In this document: positions 1-10,642 of the stretch, one piece after another | Layout of the letters: each line of letters opens with the position of its first letter | Position numbering within the stretch: position 1 is the first letter of the stretch | Source: Methylobacterium persicinum | GTDB taxonomy: Bacteria; Pseudomonadota; Alphaproteobacteria; Rhizobiales; Beijerinckiaceae | Direction of reading: 5' to 3' | NCBI RefSeq assembly: GCF_022179525.1 | Contig: NZ_BPQX01000043.1 | Coordinates: 52,407 to 116,406, forward strand | Length of the DNA: 64,000 nucleotides | Made by a program: the position numbers and the translations under genes | Notes under the pieces: model-generated | The model's input: only the letters and a program-made list of their open reading frames with translations | What the model was told of the DNA's origin: nothing | The model's database searches: none

Positions 1-1
1 A

Positions 2-2065
2 GGCTATGTCATCACCCTCCGCGACGTGAGCGCCCGGGTGGCGGCGGAGGAGACGGCCCGGAGGGGTGCGGCGGAGGATTGGGCCGATGCCGAGGCGCGG
101 CTGCAGGCGATGCAGGCGCAAACCGACTTCACGACGGCGGCGAGCGCGGCCATCCTGGCCCAGCTCGCCGAAGGGGTGATCGTCACCGACGAGGGCGGCA
201 GGATCACCCTGGTGAATGCCGCTGCGGCGGCGATCCACGGCGTCTCGCGCCTCGATATCGAACCCGGCGCCTACAGCGACACCTATCACCTGTTCACGGA
301 AGACGGGGAGCCGTACCCACCCCTCGACCTTCCCCTCGCCAGAGCGGTGCGGGGCGAGACCGTGCGGGATGCCCGCTGGCGGATCCGTCGGCCGGACGGG
401 GCCGAGGTGATCGCCGTCGGCAACGCCCAACCCCTGTGGGGCGCCGACGGCGGCCGGATCGGCGCCGTCCTCACGGTGCGGGACGATACCGCCCGGGATG
501 CCGCCGAGGGCGCGCTGCGCACCCTGAACGCCACCCTCGCCCAGAGGGTGACCGAGCGCACCCGCGAGGCCGAGGCGGCCCGGGAACTGGCCGAAGCCGG
601 GAGCCGTGCCAAGTCGGAGTTCCTGGCCTCCATGAGCCATGAGATCCGCACGCCCCTCAACGGGATCATCGGCTACGCGGACCTGCTCCTCGACGAGGAG
701 GGGATCGGCGGCCGCCTGCGCCAGTATGCCGAGCGCATCCGCTCGGCCGGCGCCGCCCTGCTGACCGTGGTCAACGACGTTCTTGACGTCTCGCGGATCG
801 AGGCCGGGCAGATCGAGATCGCCTGCCGACCCTTCGCGCCTGCGATCCTCATCGACAACACCCTGTCGATCGTCCGGGGCCTCGCGGAGGCCAAGGGTCT
901 CGCCCTCGGTGTCTCCCTCGACGACGCCATGCCGGACTGGCTGAGCGGCGACGAGGACCGGTTGCGGCAGGTGCTCCTCAACCTCCTCAACAACGCCATC
1001 AAGTTCACGCCGTCCGGGCGGGTCGATCTCACCGTTGCCGTAACTGGCACGCGGGACGACACGGTCGGGATCGAGTTCCGGGTGAGCGACACCGGTATCG
1101 GCATACCGGCGGACAAGCACGACCGCCTGTTCCGTCGCTTCAGCCAAGTGGACGGTTCCTACCGGCGCGCGCATGACGGGGCCGGCCTCGGGCTGTCGAT
1201 CTGCAAGAGCCTCGTGGAGCTGATGGGGGGCGCCGTCAGCGTCGACAGCGCCGAAGGGCAGGGCTCGACCTTCCGCTTCACCGTCGCCCTGCCCCGCGCC
1301 GGGGTCCCCGCGGCGGCCGCCCGCGATCCGGGCGACCGCCAGGCCCGCCGGCCCCGCCGGCTGCTCCTGGCCGAGGACGTCCCCCTGAACCAGGAACTCG
1401 CCTGCGCGATCCTGGAGGGGGCGGGCCACGTGGTGGATGTCGTACCCGACGGCGCCGCGGCGGTCCGGGCCGTGGAAACCGGCGTCTACGACCTCGTGCT
1501 CATGGACGTGCAGATGCCGGTGATGGACGGCGTCAGCGCGACCCGTCAGATCCGCGCCCTCGACGGTCCGGCGTCGCGGGTGCCGGTCGTTGCGCTGACG
1601 GCCAACGTGCTGCCCCAGCAGGTGGCCGAGTTCCGGGAGGCCGGGATGGTCGGCCATGTTGGAAAGCCCTTCGGCCGCGCCGACCTCCTCGACACCATCG
1701 ACCGGTGTACCGGGGAGGGCGTAGCCTGCGTGCCGTCCCGGCCGGTGCCGGAGGCCGCGGCCCTCGACGCCATTGCCGACGTGGTGGGCCGCGAAAAGGT
1801 GCAGGACCTGCTCGAATCCCTCGCCAGGGAACTCGACGCACGCTTCGGCACCGCCGCCGCGCCGCAGCCCCGGGACGGTGTCGCCCAGGACGCCCACGCC
1901 ATGATCGCCGCCGCGTCCATGCTCGGCTTTTCCGACCTGGCCCGCCTGTGCCGGGATGTGGAAGCGGTGTGCCGCTCGGGCCGGGACTTTGCCCCGGCCC
2001 TTGCGGATCTGAGGCGCCACTGCGCCGCCATCATCACCGAGATCGGCCTCGGGCACGCGGCCTAG
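2..2065 (+). CDS. Hybrid sensor histidine kinase, 5'-truncated by window edge
   Basis: The frame is open from the window edge and its first codons (GYVITLRD) read like the end of a PAS domain, so the true start lies upstream. Downstream follow a PAS domain (about 210-510 nt), a coiled linker, a HisKA domain with the phospho-acceptor His at 638-640 in an HEIRTP motif, a HATPase domain with N, G1 and G2 boxes ([22 protein letters not shown]), and a receiver domain with its Asp at 1505-1507 in MDVQMP. A C-terminal Hpt-like helix region has a His at 1895-1897. The set suggests a complete internal His-Asp-His relay passing phosphate to an unlinked regulator. The signal sensed cannot be told. No transmembrane segment is visible in the part present. 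Confidence 0.93.
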   Translation, partial: GYVITLRDVSARVAAEETARRGAAEDWADAEARLQAMQAQTDFTTAASAAILAQLAEGVIVTDEGGRITLVNAAAAAIHGVSRLDIEPGAYSDTYHLFTEDGEPYPPLDLPLARAVRGETVRDARWRIRRPDGAEVIAVGNAQPLWGADGGRIGAVLTVRDDTARDAAEGALRTLNATLAQRVTERTREAEAARELAEAGSRAKSEFLASMSHEIRTPLNGIIGYADLLLDEEGIGGRLRQYAERIRSAGAALLTVVNDVLDVSRIEAGQIEIACRPFAPAILIDNTLSIVRGLAEAKGLALGVSLDDAMPDWLSGDEDRLRQVLLNLLNNAIKFTPSGRVDLTVAVTGTRDDTVGIEFRVSDTGIGIPADKHDRLFRRFSQVDGSYRRAHDGAGLGLSICKSLVELMGGAVSVDSAEGQGSTFRFTVALPRAGVPAAAARDPGDRQARRPRRLLLAEDVPLNQELACAILEGAGHVVDVVPDGAAAVRAVETGVYDLVLMDVQMPVMDGVSATRQIRALDGPASRVPVVALTANVLPQQVAEFREAGMVGHVGKPFGRADLLDTIDRCTGEGVACVPSRPVPEAAALDAIADVVGREKVQDLLESLARELDARFGTAAAPQPRDGVAQDAHAMIAAASMLGFSDLARLCRDVEAVCRSGRDFAPALADLRRHCAAIITEIGLGHAA

Positions 2066-2156
2066 GCGCCCCCCGGCCTGCCAACGCAACGGAGACAGGG
2101 CACCCGGCGATGGGGCACTCCTGATAGTCCCTGTCCGCCGATCCGTCCCACCCGCT

Positions 2157-2269
2157 CCCTCATCCTGAGGTGCCGCGTCAGCGGCCTCGAAGGAGGGCTC
2201 CAGGGATCCCCCGGTAGCTGGACCCCTCCTTCGAGGCCATCGCTTCGCGACGGCGCCTCAGGATGAGGG
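2157..2269. repeat. Dispersed palindromic repeat, family A, copy 1
   Basis: The segment opens with CCTCATCCTGAGGTGCCG and closes with its reverse complement (CCTCAGGATGAGGG). An inner pair of arms (CTCGAAGGAGGGCTCCA and its complement) surrounds a short variable centre. Close copies lie at 10508-10618, 16401-16508 and 30563-30675, always between genes. This looks like a REP/BIME-type mobile palindrome family. Transcribed, each copy would form a long hairpin. Confidence 0.9.
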
Positions 2270-2335
2270 CGATGGTGGGAATGAAGGTGACGCCGATGTG
2301 GACCCACCCGGCGTAACCCGATCGAGAGCGGCGCG

Positions 2336-2437
2336 AGAGCGTTTCCTGTAATCCTTGGATCACAGGAAACGCTCTAGACTAACGTTTTTGCTGCATTTTA
2401 TAGCGCCGAACTGGCACTCAATTCGGCGGAAAATGCT
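2336..2437. repeat. Perfect 14-bp hairpin plus family C repeat
   Basis: Perfect 14-base arms (AGAGCGTTTCCTGT at 2336-2349 and its complement at 2362-2375) flank a 12-base loop. The following stretch to the end of the dehydratase gene (TTTTTGCTGCATTTTATAGCG onward) is clearly related to 38011-38082. Near 37856-37880 a degraded form of the hairpin with the same TTGGATCAC loop is also found. The unit is therefore a third dispersed repeat. The hairpin could also end transcripts arriving from either side, but this is not shown by a clean T-run. The rest of 2066-2335 holds only family A. Confidence 0.65.
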
Positions 2438-4231
2438 TCAATGGTTGTCCCGCGGCAGGCCTTTGGTCTGGGCGATGCGCTGGAACGCCTCGGCGCCTTC
2501 CAGGATGGCGCCCGTATGCATCTGGCCGACGACGGCCCGCTGCATCGCCTGCCACGGCGTCTGCGATGCGGGGTAGGCGAAGCCACCCGCCGCCTCCAAA
2601 GCCTTGCGGCGCGCGGCGATTTCCTCTTCCGGCAGCAGCATGTCCGCGGTGCCGCGGCGCAGGTCGATCCGCACCCGGTCGCCCGTGCGCAGGAGGGCGA
2701 GGCCGCCCCCGGCCGCCGCCTCGGGCGAGGCGTTCAGGATCGAGGGCGAGGCGGAGGTGCCCGATTGCCGTCCATCCCCGAGGCAGGGGAGGGCGAAGAC
2801 GCCGGCCTTGATGAGGTGGGCGGGGGGCCGCATGTTCACCACCTCGGCGGCGCCGGGGTAGCCCACCGGCCCGGCCCCGCGCATCACGAGGAGCGTGTCC
2901 TCGTCGATATCGAGGGACGGGTCGTCGATGCGGTGATGGTAATCCTCCGGGCCGTCGAACACGACGACACGGCCTTCGAACGCATCCGGGTCGTCGGGGT
3001 TCGAGAGGTAGCGCGTCCGGAATTCCTCGCCGATCACGCTGGTCTTCATGATCGCCGCGTCGAAGAGATTGCCCTTCAGCACGAGGAAGCCCGCCGCCTC
3101 CTTGAGCGGCCTGTCGAAGGGCCGGATCACGTCCTCGTCTTCGATGGCGACGCCCCGGCAATTGTCGCCGATCGACCGGCCGTTGACCGTGAGGGCGCCC
3201 TCCCGGATCAGGCCGCTTTCCATCAGCTGGGCGACCACCGCGGGCAGGCTGCCGGCCCGGTAGTAGTCCTCGGCCAAGTAGGTGCCCGCCGGCTGCAGGT
3301 TGACGAGGAGCGGCACGTCGAGGCCGTGGGTCTGCCAGTCGGTCACGTCCAGTTCGGTGCCGACATGGCGGGCGATGGCCGCGAGGTGGATCGGGGCGTT
3401 GGTCGAGCCGCCGATGGCCGAGTTGACGACGATGGCGTTGAGGAACGCGTCGCGGGTGAGGATGTCCGAGGGCTTCAGGTCTTCGGCCACCATCTCCACG
3501 ATGCGCTTGCCGGTGCGGTAGGCCGCTTCCTGCCGGTCCCGGTAGGGGGCCGGGATCGCGGCCGTGCCCGGGAGCATCATGCCCAGCGCCTCAGCCAGGG
3601 TGTTCATGGTGGTCGCCGTACCCATCGTGTTGCAGAACCCGGTGGAGGGCGCCGACGAGGTCACGAGCTTGATGAAGCCGTCATGGTCGATCTCCCCCGC
3701 CGCGAGCATCTCCCGGGCCCGCCAGACGATGGTGCCCGACCCCGTCCGCTGGCCCTTGTACCAGCCGTTGAGCATCGGCCCGACGGAGAGGGCGATGGCC
3801 GGGATGTTCACGGTCGCCGCCGCCATGAGGCAGGCCGGGGTGGTCTTGTCGCAGCCGGTGGTGAGCACCACCCCGTCGAGCGGGTAGCCGTAGAGCAGTT
3901 CCACGAGGCCGAGATAGGCGAGGTTGCGATCCAGCCCGGCGGTGGGCCGCTTGCCGGTCTCCTGGATCGGGTGGACCGGGAATTCCAGCACGATGCCGCC
4001 CGCCTCGCGGATGCCCTCGCGGATCCGCTCGGCCAGGACGAGGTGGTGCCTGTTGCAGGGCGAGAGGTCGGAGCCCGTCTGCGCGATGCCGATGATCGGC
4101 TTGCCCGAGCGCAGCTCGTCCAGGCTGAGGCCGAAGTTCAGGTAGCGCTCCAGGTAGAGCGCCGTCATGTCGATGTTGTCCGGGTTGTCGAACCAGGCAC
4201 GGGAGCGGAGCTTGTGGGGGGCGTCGGTCAT
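2438..4231 (-). CDS. IlvD/Edd-family sugar-acid dehydratase
   Basis: The 597-residue protein has the size and motifs of the IlvD/Edd Fe-S dehydratases. These include a Cys in DLSPCNRHH, a second in [11 protein letters not shown], and the GGSTN substrate loop in the middle. Members closest to this length act on pentonates or hexonates (for example L-arabonate or D-xylonate) rather than on dihydroxy-acids of branched-chain synthesis; that substrate choice is inference. The gene starts inside the stop codon of the upstream aldose epimerase (ATGA overlap at 4228-4231), so the two are translationally coupled. That supports a role in oxidative sugar breakdown. Confidence 0.88.
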   Translation of the reverse strand: MTDAPHKLRSRAWFDNPDNIDMTALYLERYLNFGLSLDELRSGKPIIGIAQTGSDLSPCNRHHLVLAERIREGIREAGGIVLEFPVHPIQETGKRPTAGLDRNLAYLGLVELLYGYPLDGVVLTTGCDKTTPACLMAAATVNIPAIALSVGPMLNGWYKGQRTGSGTIVWRAREMLAAGEIDHDGFIKLVTSSAPSTGFCNTMGTATTMNTLAEALGMMLPGTAAIPAPYRDRQEAAYRTGKRIVEMVAEDLKPSDILTRDAFLNAIVVNSAIGGSTNAPIHLAAIARHVGTELDVTDWQTHGLDVPLLVNLQPAGTYLAEDYYRAGSLPAVVAQLMESGLIREGALTVNGRSIGDNCRGVAIEDEDVIRPFDRPLKEAAGFLVLKGNLFDAAIMKTSVIGEEFRTRYLSNPDDPDAFEGRVVVFDGPEDYHHRIDDPSLDIDEDTLLVMRGAGPVGYPGAAEVVNMRPPAHLIKAGVFALPCLGDGRQSGTSASPSILNASPEAAAGGGLALLRTGDRVRIDLRRGTADMLLPEEEIAARRKALEAAGGFAYPASQTPWQAMQRAVVGQMHTGAILEGAEAFQRIAQTKGLPRDNH

Positions 4232-5370
4232 CGGACAGTCCGATCGGTGGGGGCCAGCGTGGAAAAGCGGTAGGTGATCACGTTGCGGAACGTCCCGCCG
4301 GGATCGAGGCGGGCCGAGCCGAAGGCCGGCTGGTTCGGCGTGTCGGGGAACAGCTCCGGCTCCAGGGCGAGGCCATCCGATTGCCGGTAGACCAAGCCCG
4401 ATTTCCCGACCGCCGTCGCGTCGAGCATGTTGCCCGTGTAGAACTGCACCCCCGGTGCCGTGGTGGCCACCTCAAGGACGCGCCCCGAGGCCGGGTCTTC
4501 GACTCGTCCGGCAAGGTGAAGCGCGTCGGTCGGCGCATCGGCCAGGACGAAGTTCTGGTCGTAGCCGTGGGCGCGGACGATCTGGACGTCGCGCCCATCG
4601 CGGATCCGGGCGTCGATCACCTCCGGCGCGCGGAAGTCGAAGGGGGTGCCCGCCACCGGCGCCCGCTCCCCCGTTGGGATCTGGGTGGCGTCGACCGGCG
4701 TGTACTGCTCCGCCGGAATCAGGACGCGCTGGTCCAGGACGGAGCGGCTCGAGCCTTCCCCGGCGAGGTTGAAGTAGCTGTGGTTCGTCAGGTTGACGAC
4801 GGTCGGCTTGTCCGTGGTCGCCGTGTACTCGATCCGCAGGGTGTCGGGGGCGGAGAGTGTGTAGGTGACCCGGGCCGTGAGGGTGCCGGGATAGCCCTCC
4901 TCGCCATCCGGGCTGACATAGCTCAGGGTGACCGAGGGGGTGGCGCCGCCTTCGAGATGCGCGATGGTCCAGAGCTTCTTGTCGAAGCCCTCCTTGCCGC
5001 CGTGGAGGGAGTTCGGCCCGTCGTTGGTGGCGAGGGTGTAGGTCTTGCCGTCCAGGCTGAATCGGCCGTCCCGGATGCGGTTGGCGTAGCGGCCGACGCT
5101 TGCGCCGAAATAGTTCGGCTTGTCGAGGTAGGAGGCGAGATCGGCATAGCCGAGCACCACGTCCGCCGCATGCCCATCCCGGTCGGGGACGTGGAGGGCG
5201 CGGAGGGCGGCGCCCCAGGCGATGATCCGCGCGGTGAGGGTGCCGTTGGAAAGGGTCACCTCCTCGACGGGGCGACCGTCCGGCAGTGTTCCGAACGGTG
5301 CCCGGCTGGCTTCCCCCACCGCCGCCGCAACCGTGCAGGCGCCGAGAACCGCTGCTTTCCAGCCCTGCAT
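4228..5370 (-). CDS. Aldose 1-epimerase (mutarotase) with signal peptide
   Basis: The 380-residue protein matches the galactose mutarotase family. It has the NSLHGG segment with a catalytic-type His, the [11 protein letters not shown] motif with a second His, and a C-terminal region (VQFYTGN, then a late Glu in ALEPELFPD) typical of the family. The first 22 or so residues form a short hydrophobic signal-like stretch, so the enzyme probably acts in the periplasm and interconverts sugar anomers. The gene is the first of a two-gene unit with the dehydratase, which it overlaps by four bases. A periplasmic mutarotase would supply anomers to an uptake system or a membrane sugar dehydrogenase; neither is encoded nearby. 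Confidence 0.9.
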   Translation of the reverse strand: MQGWKAAVLGACTVAAAVGEASRAPFGTLPDGRPVEEVTLSNGTLTARIIAWGAALRALHVPDRDGHAADVVLGYADLASYLDKPNYFGASVGRYANRIRDGRFSLDGKTYTLATNDGPNSLHGGKEGFDKKLWTIAHLEGGATPSVTLSYVSPDGEEGYPGTLTARVTYTLSAPDTLRIEYTATTDKPTVVNLTNHSYFNLAGEGSSRSVLDQRVLIPAEQYTPVDATQIPTGERAPVAGTPFDFRAPEVIDARIRDGRDVQIVRAHGYDQNFVLADAPTDALHLAGRVEDPASGRVLEVATTAPGVQFYTGNMLDATAVGKSGLVYRQSDGLALEPELFPDTPNQPAFGSARLDPGGTFRNVITYRFSTLAPTDRTVR

Positions 5371-5539
5371 GCACCATCCTCCCCGATGCCGTGCGTCGAC
5401 GGCTGTTCCGGACAGGATGGTTTTATACTCCTACAAATAGGCTGACAATCGCCGTGGCTCGCCGCGGAGATGGGCCCTCACGCAATCGTTTCTCCGGCTC
5501 CAGGGCGGGTACCCTCCGGGGCAGCCGAGGCCAGAAACG

Positions 5540-5570
5540 AAAAAGGGCACGGGGAAGAACCCCGTGCCCT
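5540..5570 (-). terminator. Rho-independent terminator after the outer-membrane protein gene
   Basis: On the minus strand an 11-base perfect stem (AGGGCACGGGG and its complement, five-base loop) is followed by a run of Ts. It lies about 50 bases past the stop codon of the barrel protein. The remaining gap 5371-5539 shows no gene. Confidence 0.92.
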
Positions 5571-5621
5571 AGTTCAGACCGGCCCGATCAAGTCGGGGTC
5601 GGTCCGGGTTGTTGTCGGATC

Positions 5622-6515
5622 TTAGTAGGTGCCGAACTTGTAGTTCACGCCGGCGCGGACGACGGCGAACTCGGTGGTGTTGCGGCGGAGGTTGGCCGGG
5701 CCGGAAACCAGGGTCACGCCCGGGGTGGTCGTGGAGATCTGGGTGCCGAAGTTGTTGTTGGCGAAGGCGCCAGCGTTGTTCCGGCTCTGGTCGAGGTTCA
5801 CGTACAGGCCTTCGACCTTCAGCGTGACGGCCGAGGAGCGGAAGAAGTTCAGGAACGAGTCGGTCGGGAGAGCGTACTCGATGCCGCCGCCGACAGCGTA
5901 GCCGGTCTGGAAGTCGTTCGAGGACACGCCGGTGCCGAACTGACGGCCGCCGCCGGAGCCGTAGGCGAAGCCGCCCGTGGCGTAGACGAGGGTGCGGTCG
6001 AAGGCGTAGCCGAGGCGGCCGCGCACGGTGCCGAAGTAGTCGAGGCCCGACAGGCCGTTCGGGTTGTACACCAGGGCGCCGGGGACCAGGGTCGAGCCGG
6101 CCGGGGCAGCGAAGGAGAAGCGGTTCCGCTGGGCGCCGAAGTCGACGTACTGGGCGTCAGCTTCGATACCGACGACCACGCCCGAACCCGGGGTGAACTG
6201 GTAGTTGTAGCCGATCTGACCACCGCCAACGAAGCCTTCGTTGTTGCGGGTGTTCGAGAAGGCGATGACGCCGGTGGTGGGCACGTTGCCGGCGGCGAAC
6301 AGGTTGTTCTGCGGCGACACGCCGATCACGGTCGGGGTGGAGGACGACGAGGCGTCGAAGCCGTAACCGGCGTTGAAACCGGCGTAGAAGCCCGTCCAGG
6401 TGAAGACCGGCACCGGCGTGAAGACCGGCGGCGGGGCGCGGCGCGGAAGGTCGGCGGCGGTCGCGGCGGCGGTGAGCGCCGTGAACATGGCCAGCGAGGT
6501 AACGAGGCTCTTCAT
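5622..6515 (-). CDS. Outer-membrane beta-barrel protein, Omp25/Omp31-like
   Basis: The protein has a clear signal peptide (MKSLVTSLAMFTALTAAATA) followed by the Pro-rich ADLPRRAPPP segment and the TWTGFYAGFNAGY motif. That combination is the hallmark of alphaproteobacterial Omp25/Omp31-type porin-like proteins. It ends with GVNYKFGTY, whose terminal aromatic residue suits BAM-dependent insertion. Alternating hydrophobic strands run through the 297 residues. The start at 6515 was chosen because the signal peptide begins there; the frame is open further upstream but that part is not protein-like. A strong terminator follows, so it is probably a single, highly expressed gene. Confidence 0.93.
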   Translation of the reverse strand: MKSLVTSLAMFTALTAAATAADLPRRAPPPVFTPVPVFTWTGFYAGFNAGYGFDASSSSTPTVIGVSPQNNLFAAGNVPTTGVIAFSNTRNNEGFVGGGQIGYNYQFTPGSGVVVGIEADAQYVDFGAQRNRFSFAAPAGSTLVPGALVYNPNGLSGLDYFGTVRGRLGYAFDRTLVYATGGFAYGSGGGRQFGTGVSSNDFQTGYAVGGGIEYALPTDSFLNFFRSSAVTLKVEGLYVNLDQSRNNAGAFANNNFGTQISTTTPGVTLVSGPANLRRNTTEFAVVRAGVNYKFGTY

Positions 6516-6761
6516 AACTTGGCAATCCCCAGAAGTCTGTCCCGATCGGGTTGATTTATAACGGAAGACGGTCCGGATGACTGTGTCGGCGGGGATACAC
6601 CGGCCTCCGAACTGAGGCGAGATGGTGGCCGATCCGGGCAGGCGACCGCTGGGCTGATCGAAAAAGACGTTCCAAATCAACAGCATTGCCCTGCCTCAAA
6701 ATCGTGGCGCCGGGCGGCTTGCTCTTGCGCTGGCCCGTATCCGAAGCCCCCGCCAGGCCGG

Positions 6762-7052
6762 TCAGGCATCGCGGGGGAGCGGGTCCGGCCGTAGCCGGAC
6801 GGCTGTGAAGGCGCGCACGAGGGTCCGTCGTCCCCTGTCGTCGTGGACATCGACGAACCACCGGGTCCAATCGGCCTCACCCGCCTCCATGTGGGCGAGG
6901 GCGACCCGGTCGGCATGGGCCCTCACCTGAGCCAGGGTCGGCAGGCGCCGTCCCCGGAGATCGAAGATCGCATCGCCGCCCGGGCCGACGCAATGGAACC
7001 GGTAAAGCCTCGTCGGCACTCGCCTTTTACCCCTCGATCCACAGCGGTCCAC
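6762..7052 (-). CDS. DUF6894-type small protein
   Basis: The 96-residue protein carries the pattern seen in DUF6894 proteins, which are abundant in Methylobacterium. It has an N-terminal aromatic strand (RLYRFHCV), a middle segment describing a helix (LPTLAQVRAHADRVALAHM), and a WTRWFVDVHDDRGRRTL motif near the end. Its function is unknown. It stands alone; the gap 6516-6761 to the barrel gene shows no gene. The start at 7052 is tentative, since a later in-frame start would shorten it only slightly. Confidence 0.7.
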   Translation of the reverse strand: MDRCGSRGKRRVPTRLYRFHCVGPGGDAIFDLRGRRLPTLAQVRAHADRVALAHMEAGEADWTRWFVDVHDDRGRRTLVRAFTAVRLRPDPLPRDA

Positions 7053-7140
7053 CGGGATTCGGGCCTTCTGTCCCAGACCCCTTGAACCGAATCGCCTGCT
7101 CCGCTTTGTTCTTGATATGTTCTAGCGGAGGTTGAGCGGG

Positions 7141-7383
7141 ATGCGAGGGGCAGCGAGCGAATCGACAGCGACGGCCTGGACGCCGACGGAGGCGGAGACC
7201 ATCGCGCTGGCCTATTACCGGGTGCACCACCGGGACGGCTGGGCGGCCCTGGTCCACGTCGTCGAGGATGCCCTGCGCGACCTCGCCGCCGCCGACTCGG
7301 CCCTCCGCGAGCGGGGGCGGCAGATCTCCCACGGCTATGTGCGCGGGAACCCGGGAGAGCAGGGGGCTAATCCCGCAGGGTGA
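7141..7383 (+). CDS. Small hypothetical protein
   Basis: This 80-residue ORF encodes a largely helical, charged protein ([16 protein letters not shown], then [19 protein letters not shown]) with no signal peptide or membrane segment. Its last 17 bases overlap the 3' end of xoxF on the opposite strand, so the two are convergent. I do not recognise the family. The helix-forming pattern argues for a real gene, but support is modest. A GTG three codons earlier (7132) could also serve as start. Confidence 0.5.
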   Translation: MRGAASESTATAWTPTEAETIALAYYRVHHRDGWAALVHVVEDALRDLAAADSALRERGRQISHGYVRGNPGEQGANPAG

Positions 7384-9148
7384 ACACCGTGAGTTGCCCC
7401 CCGGTGGCGGTGTACTGCGACAGGGCCGCGTAGCCGCCCACCGCACCGGACCCGTCGGCGGGGTCCGTCAGGCCGGCCGCGAGGCCGATCCCGGCCCATC
7501 CGCCGACCCCCGAGAGGACCGCTACATATTGCCGGCCCGCGAACGTGTAGGTGGTGACGTTGCCGACGATGCCGGAGGGCGTCTTGAACCGGTAGAGGTC
7601 GCGTCCGTCGCGGGCATCCACGGCCTTCAGGGTGCCCTCCAGGGTCCCGTAAAAGACGACGCCCCCCGCGGTCGCCAGCGCCCCGGACCAGACGGAGAAG
7701 GGCTCCGGCTTCGACCAGACGATCCGTCCCCTCGCGCCGTCCCAGGCGATGAAGGCGCCGGTATGCGTGTCTCCGGCCGGCGGATGCAGGGTCAGGGTGG
7801 CGCCAACATAGGGCTGGCCGGGCACGTAGCGGACGCGGAACGGCTCGTAATCCATGCACATGTGGTTGGTGGGCACGTAGAACAGGCCGGTCGTCGGCGA
7901 GTAGGCCGCGGGCTGCTGGTTCTTGGTGCCGAGGGCTCCGGGGCAGATGCCGGTGGTGGTCTCTTCCTCCCCGCGCTCCTCGGGGGCGAACCGGGTGTCG
8001 AGCACCGGCCGCCCGTATCCGGGCCGGGCCGGATCTTGTTCGATCCGGCGCGCCCAGTTGACGCTGGGATCGAACTTCTCCGCCACGAGCAGGGCGCCCG
8101 TGGCGCGGTCGAGGGTGTAGCCGAAGCCGTTGCGGTCGAAATGCGTGAGCACCTTGCGGCGGGTGCCTGCGATCTCCTGCTCGGTCAGGATCATCTCGTT
8201 GACCCCGTCGAAGTCCCACTGGTCGTGGGGCGTCATCTGGTAGACCCAGCGGGCGATCCCGGTGTCGGCGTCGCGGGCGATGATCGCCTCGGCCCAGGCA
8301 TTGTCGCCGGGGCGCTGGGCCGGATTCCAGGTCGAGGGGTTGCTGGTCCCATAATAGACGAGGTTCAGGTCGGGGTCGTAGGCGTACCACCCCCAGGCGC
8401 ATCCCCCGCCGATTGTCCACTGGTCGCCCTCCCAGGTCTTCAGGGACGAATCCCGGCCGACCGGCTTGCCGAGGGCGGTGGTGGTCTCCGGATCGAACAG
8501 GATGTCGTCGTCCGGACCCACGGCGTAGGCGCGCCAGATTCGCTTGCCGGTGGCCTGATCGTAGGCGGTGACGTGGCAGCGGGCGCCGTATTCACCGCCC
8601 GAGAGGCCGACGATCACCTTGCCCTTCACCGGAAGGACGGTGGCGGTGTTGGTCTCGCCCCGGCCGGGATCGCCGTTCCGCACCGACCAGAGCACCTTGC
8701 CGTCCGCCGGGTCGAGGGCGACGAGGGTCGTATCCGCCTGCTGCAGGAACAGCCGGCCGTCCGCATAGGCGAGGCCGCGATGGACCGTGTCGCAGCACAT
8801 CACCGCGATGACGCCGGGATCCTGCCGCGGGCTGTAACGCCAGAGGATCTTGCCCTCGTGGGCGAGGTCGAGGGCGTAGACCGTGTTCGGGAAGGGCGTG
8901 TGGACGTACATCACCGAGCCGACCACGATCGGCGCACCCTCATGGCCCCGCAGTACCCCGGTGGAGAAGGTCCAGGCGACCTTGAGGCGCGAGACGTTGC
9001 CCGCATCGATCTGGGTCAGCGGCGAGAAGCGGGTGTTGGCCGCATCCATCGTCTGGAGCACGGGCTCGGCCTGGGCCACGGTCGCAAGGCCCGTAAAGGC
9101 GAGGGCGGCGAGCAGGCGGGGGAGGGGGTAGGGCACGGCAGGGCTCAC
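7367..9148 (-). CDS. xoxF: XoxF-type PQQ methanol dehydrogenase (lanthanide-dependent type)
   Basis: The protein follows the XoxF pattern throughout: the [15 protein letters not shown] segment with the adjacent-Cys disulfide, EGDQW followed by [24 protein letters not shown], and the C-terminal [17 protein letters not shown]. The decisive motif is [12 protein letters not shown], where the second Asp (D-x-D) is the extra lanthanide ligand that Ca-type MxaF lacks. It should oxidise methanol to formaldehyde or formate in the periplasm. The frame is open to 9298, but the signal peptide ([20 protein letters not shown]) fits a GTG start at 9148; no strong ribosome site decides this. No cytochrome (xoxG) or xoxJ gene is adjacent, so this copy stands alone. 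Confidence 0.93.
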   Translation of the reverse strand: MSPAVPYPLPRLLAALAFTGLATVAQAEPVLQTMDAANTRFSPLTQIDAGNVSRLKVAWTFSTGVLRGHEGAPIVVGSVMYVHTPFPNTVYALDLAHEGKILWRYSPRQDPGVIAVMCCDTVHRGLAYADGRLFLQQADTTLVALDPADGKVLWSVRNGDPGRGETNTATVLPVKGKVIVGLSGGEYGARCHVTAYDQATGKRIWRAYAVGPDDDILFDPETTTALGKPVGRDSSLKTWEGDQWTIGGGCAWGWYAYDPDLNLVYYGTSNPSTWNPAQRPGDNAWAEAIIARDADTGIARWVYQMTPHDQWDFDGVNEMILTEQEIAGTRRKVLTHFDRNGFGYTLDRATGALLVAEKFDPSVNWARRIEQDPARPGYGRPVLDTRFAPEERGEEETTTGICPGALGTKNQQPAAYSPTTGLFYVPTNHMCMDYEPFRVRYVPGQPYVGATLTLHPPAGDTHTGAFIAWDGARGRIVWSKPEPFSVWSGALATAGGVVFYGTLEGTLKAVDARDGRDLYRFKTPSGIVGNVTTYTFAGRQYVAVLSGVGGWAGIGLAAGLTDPADGSGAVGGYAALSQYTATGGQLTVFTLRD

Positions 9149-9309
9149 GCGGGTGCAAGGCGGCTTCCATGGGATCGCCCTTCGGCGAAACCGTGGCCGG
9201 ATCGGTACGACCCGCGAACCCAACGGCGCCCTCCCGATTTGTATGAGGCACCCGGTGGCCATCCCGTCCTCGCGAGCGGGTGTGCCGGGCGACAGCACAG
9301 GGAGACACC

Positions 9310-10440
9310 ATGCGCCCCTTCACCATCGCCTGGGATGCGGACAGGCTCGCGTGGCTGCGGGACAAGATCCGGACCACCCGGATGCCGCGCCTGCCCGAGG
9401 GGGCCGGCTGGCGCTACGGCTGCGATCCAGACTTCCTGGCCGGGCTCTGCGCCCACTGGCTCGACGGGTTCGATCACGACGCCGCGGCGGCCGAGCTGAA
9501 TCGTTTCCCGCAGTTCCTGGCGCGGATCGAGGATCTCGACATTCACGTGGTGCATGTCGTCGGCGAGGCGGAGGGGCGGCGCCCGCTTCTCCTCACGCAC
9601 GGCTGGCCCGGCTCGGTCTACGAATTCTGGGAGGTCATCGAGCCCCTGGCCTTCCCCTCCCGGCACGGCGGGCGGGCGGAGGACGCCTTCGACGTGGTCG
9701 TGCCCGCGCTTCCGGGCTTCGGCTTCTCCGGCAAGCCCAAGGCGCCGATCGGTCCCAGGACCACGGCGCGGCTGTTCGACCGGCTGATGCGGGAGGAGCT
9801 CGGCTATGCCCGCTACCGGGCGCAGGGGGGCGATTGGGGGGCGGGCGTGACGGCGTGGCTCGCCCTCGACCACGGGGCGAGCCTGCAGGCGCTCCATCTC
9901 AACTACCTGCTCGTGCAGCCCGGTGCTGAGCCGGAGAGCGTGGCGGAGAAGGCGTGGCGCAAGGCCGCCCACGATGCCCAGAGCCGCCTCGGCGCCTATG
10001 CCGACCTCCAGGGCACGAAGCCCCTTTCGCTCGCTTACGCCATGGCCGCCGAACCGGTGGCCCAGCTGGCATGGCTCGTCGAGCGCTTCCACGATTGGGC
10101 GGACCTGCGCGAGCGCCCGTTCGAGGAGGTCTTCCCCCTCGACAGGCTGCTCACCAACGCCCTGTTCTACCTCCTCACCGACTCCTTCGAGACGGCCACG
10201 TGGTATTATGCCGGCGCCCGGGCCGAAGGGGCCCGGACGATGCCCAAGGGTGCCCGCGTCGCGGTCCCCACCGCCTTCGCCGCCTATCCCGATCCGCGCA
10301 CCGCCCCGCCGCCGCGGGAATGGGTGGAGCGCGGCTACGCGGTGACCCGCTGGCGGGACATGCCCCGCGGCGGCCATTTCGCGGCGATGGAGGTCCCCGA
10401 CCTGTTCGTCGCGGATCTGCGGGACTGGGCGCGGGTCTAG
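9310..10440 (+). CDS. Epoxide hydrolase, microsomal-type alpha/beta hydrolase
   Basis: The N-terminal part ([17 protein letters not shown] to about residue 100) matches the epoxide hydrolase N-terminal domain. It is followed by an alpha/beta hydrolase core with the HGWPGS oxyanion segment ([14 protein letters not shown]) and the nucleophile Asp in QGGDWGAG. A late His in RGGHFAAME completes the triad. Such enzymes open epoxides to diols with water, probably in the cytoplasm, since there is no signal peptide. The start at 9310 is the ATG that begins the domain. It is divergent from xoxF and appears to be a single gene. Confidence 0.9.
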   Translation: MRPFTIAWDADRLAWLRDKIRTTRMPRLPEGAGWRYGCDPDFLAGLCAHWLDGFDHDAAAAELNRFPQFLARIEDLDIHVVHVVGEAEGRRPLLLTHGWPGSVYEFWEVIEPLAFPSRHGGRAEDAFDVVVPALPGFGFSGKPKAPIGPRTTARLFDRLMREELGYARYRAQGGDWGAGVTAWLALDHGASLQALHLNYLLVQPGAEPESVAEKAWRKAAHDAQSRLGAYADLQGTKPLSLAYAMAAEPVAQLAWLVERFHDWADLRERPFEEVFPLDRLLTNALFYLLTDSFETATWYYAGARAEGARTMPKGARVAVPTAFAAYPDPRTAPPPREWVERGYAVTRWRDMPRGGHFAAMEVPDLFVADLRDWARV

Positions 10441-10507
10441 AACCGACCTTGACTGAGTTGCGCCGGGGAGTCCCCCTGCGACGCCCAACCTCGATTCCCA
10501 TCCTCTC

Positions 10508-10618
10508 CCTCATCCTGAGGTGCCGTCGCAATGCGACGGCCTCGAAGGAGGGCTCCAGGTCTCACGCGTTTCCTGGAGCCCTCCTTCGAGGCCGCTTCGC
10601 GGCACCTCAGGATGAGGC
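10508..10618. repeat. Dispersed palindromic repeat, family A, copy 2
   Basis: It has the same outer arms (CCTCATCCTGAGG and CCTCAGGATGAGG) and inner arms (CTCGAAGGAGGGCTCCAGG and complement) as 2157-2269, with a different centre. It separates the epoxide hydrolase from the convergent SCP2 gene. Confidence 0.9.
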
Positions 10619-10642
10619 GGAGGAAGGGAAGAATCGACGGCT

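Noticed and set aside
2336-2375. Perfect hairpin as a simple Rho-independent terminator
   Set aside because: A clear T-run directly after the stem is missing and the unit recurs near 37.9-38.1 kb, so a repeat is the better call.
2441-4273. Long plus-strand frame opposite the dehydratase gene
   Set aside because: It is a high-GC antisense shadow without recognisable domains; the minus-strand gene has full family motifs.
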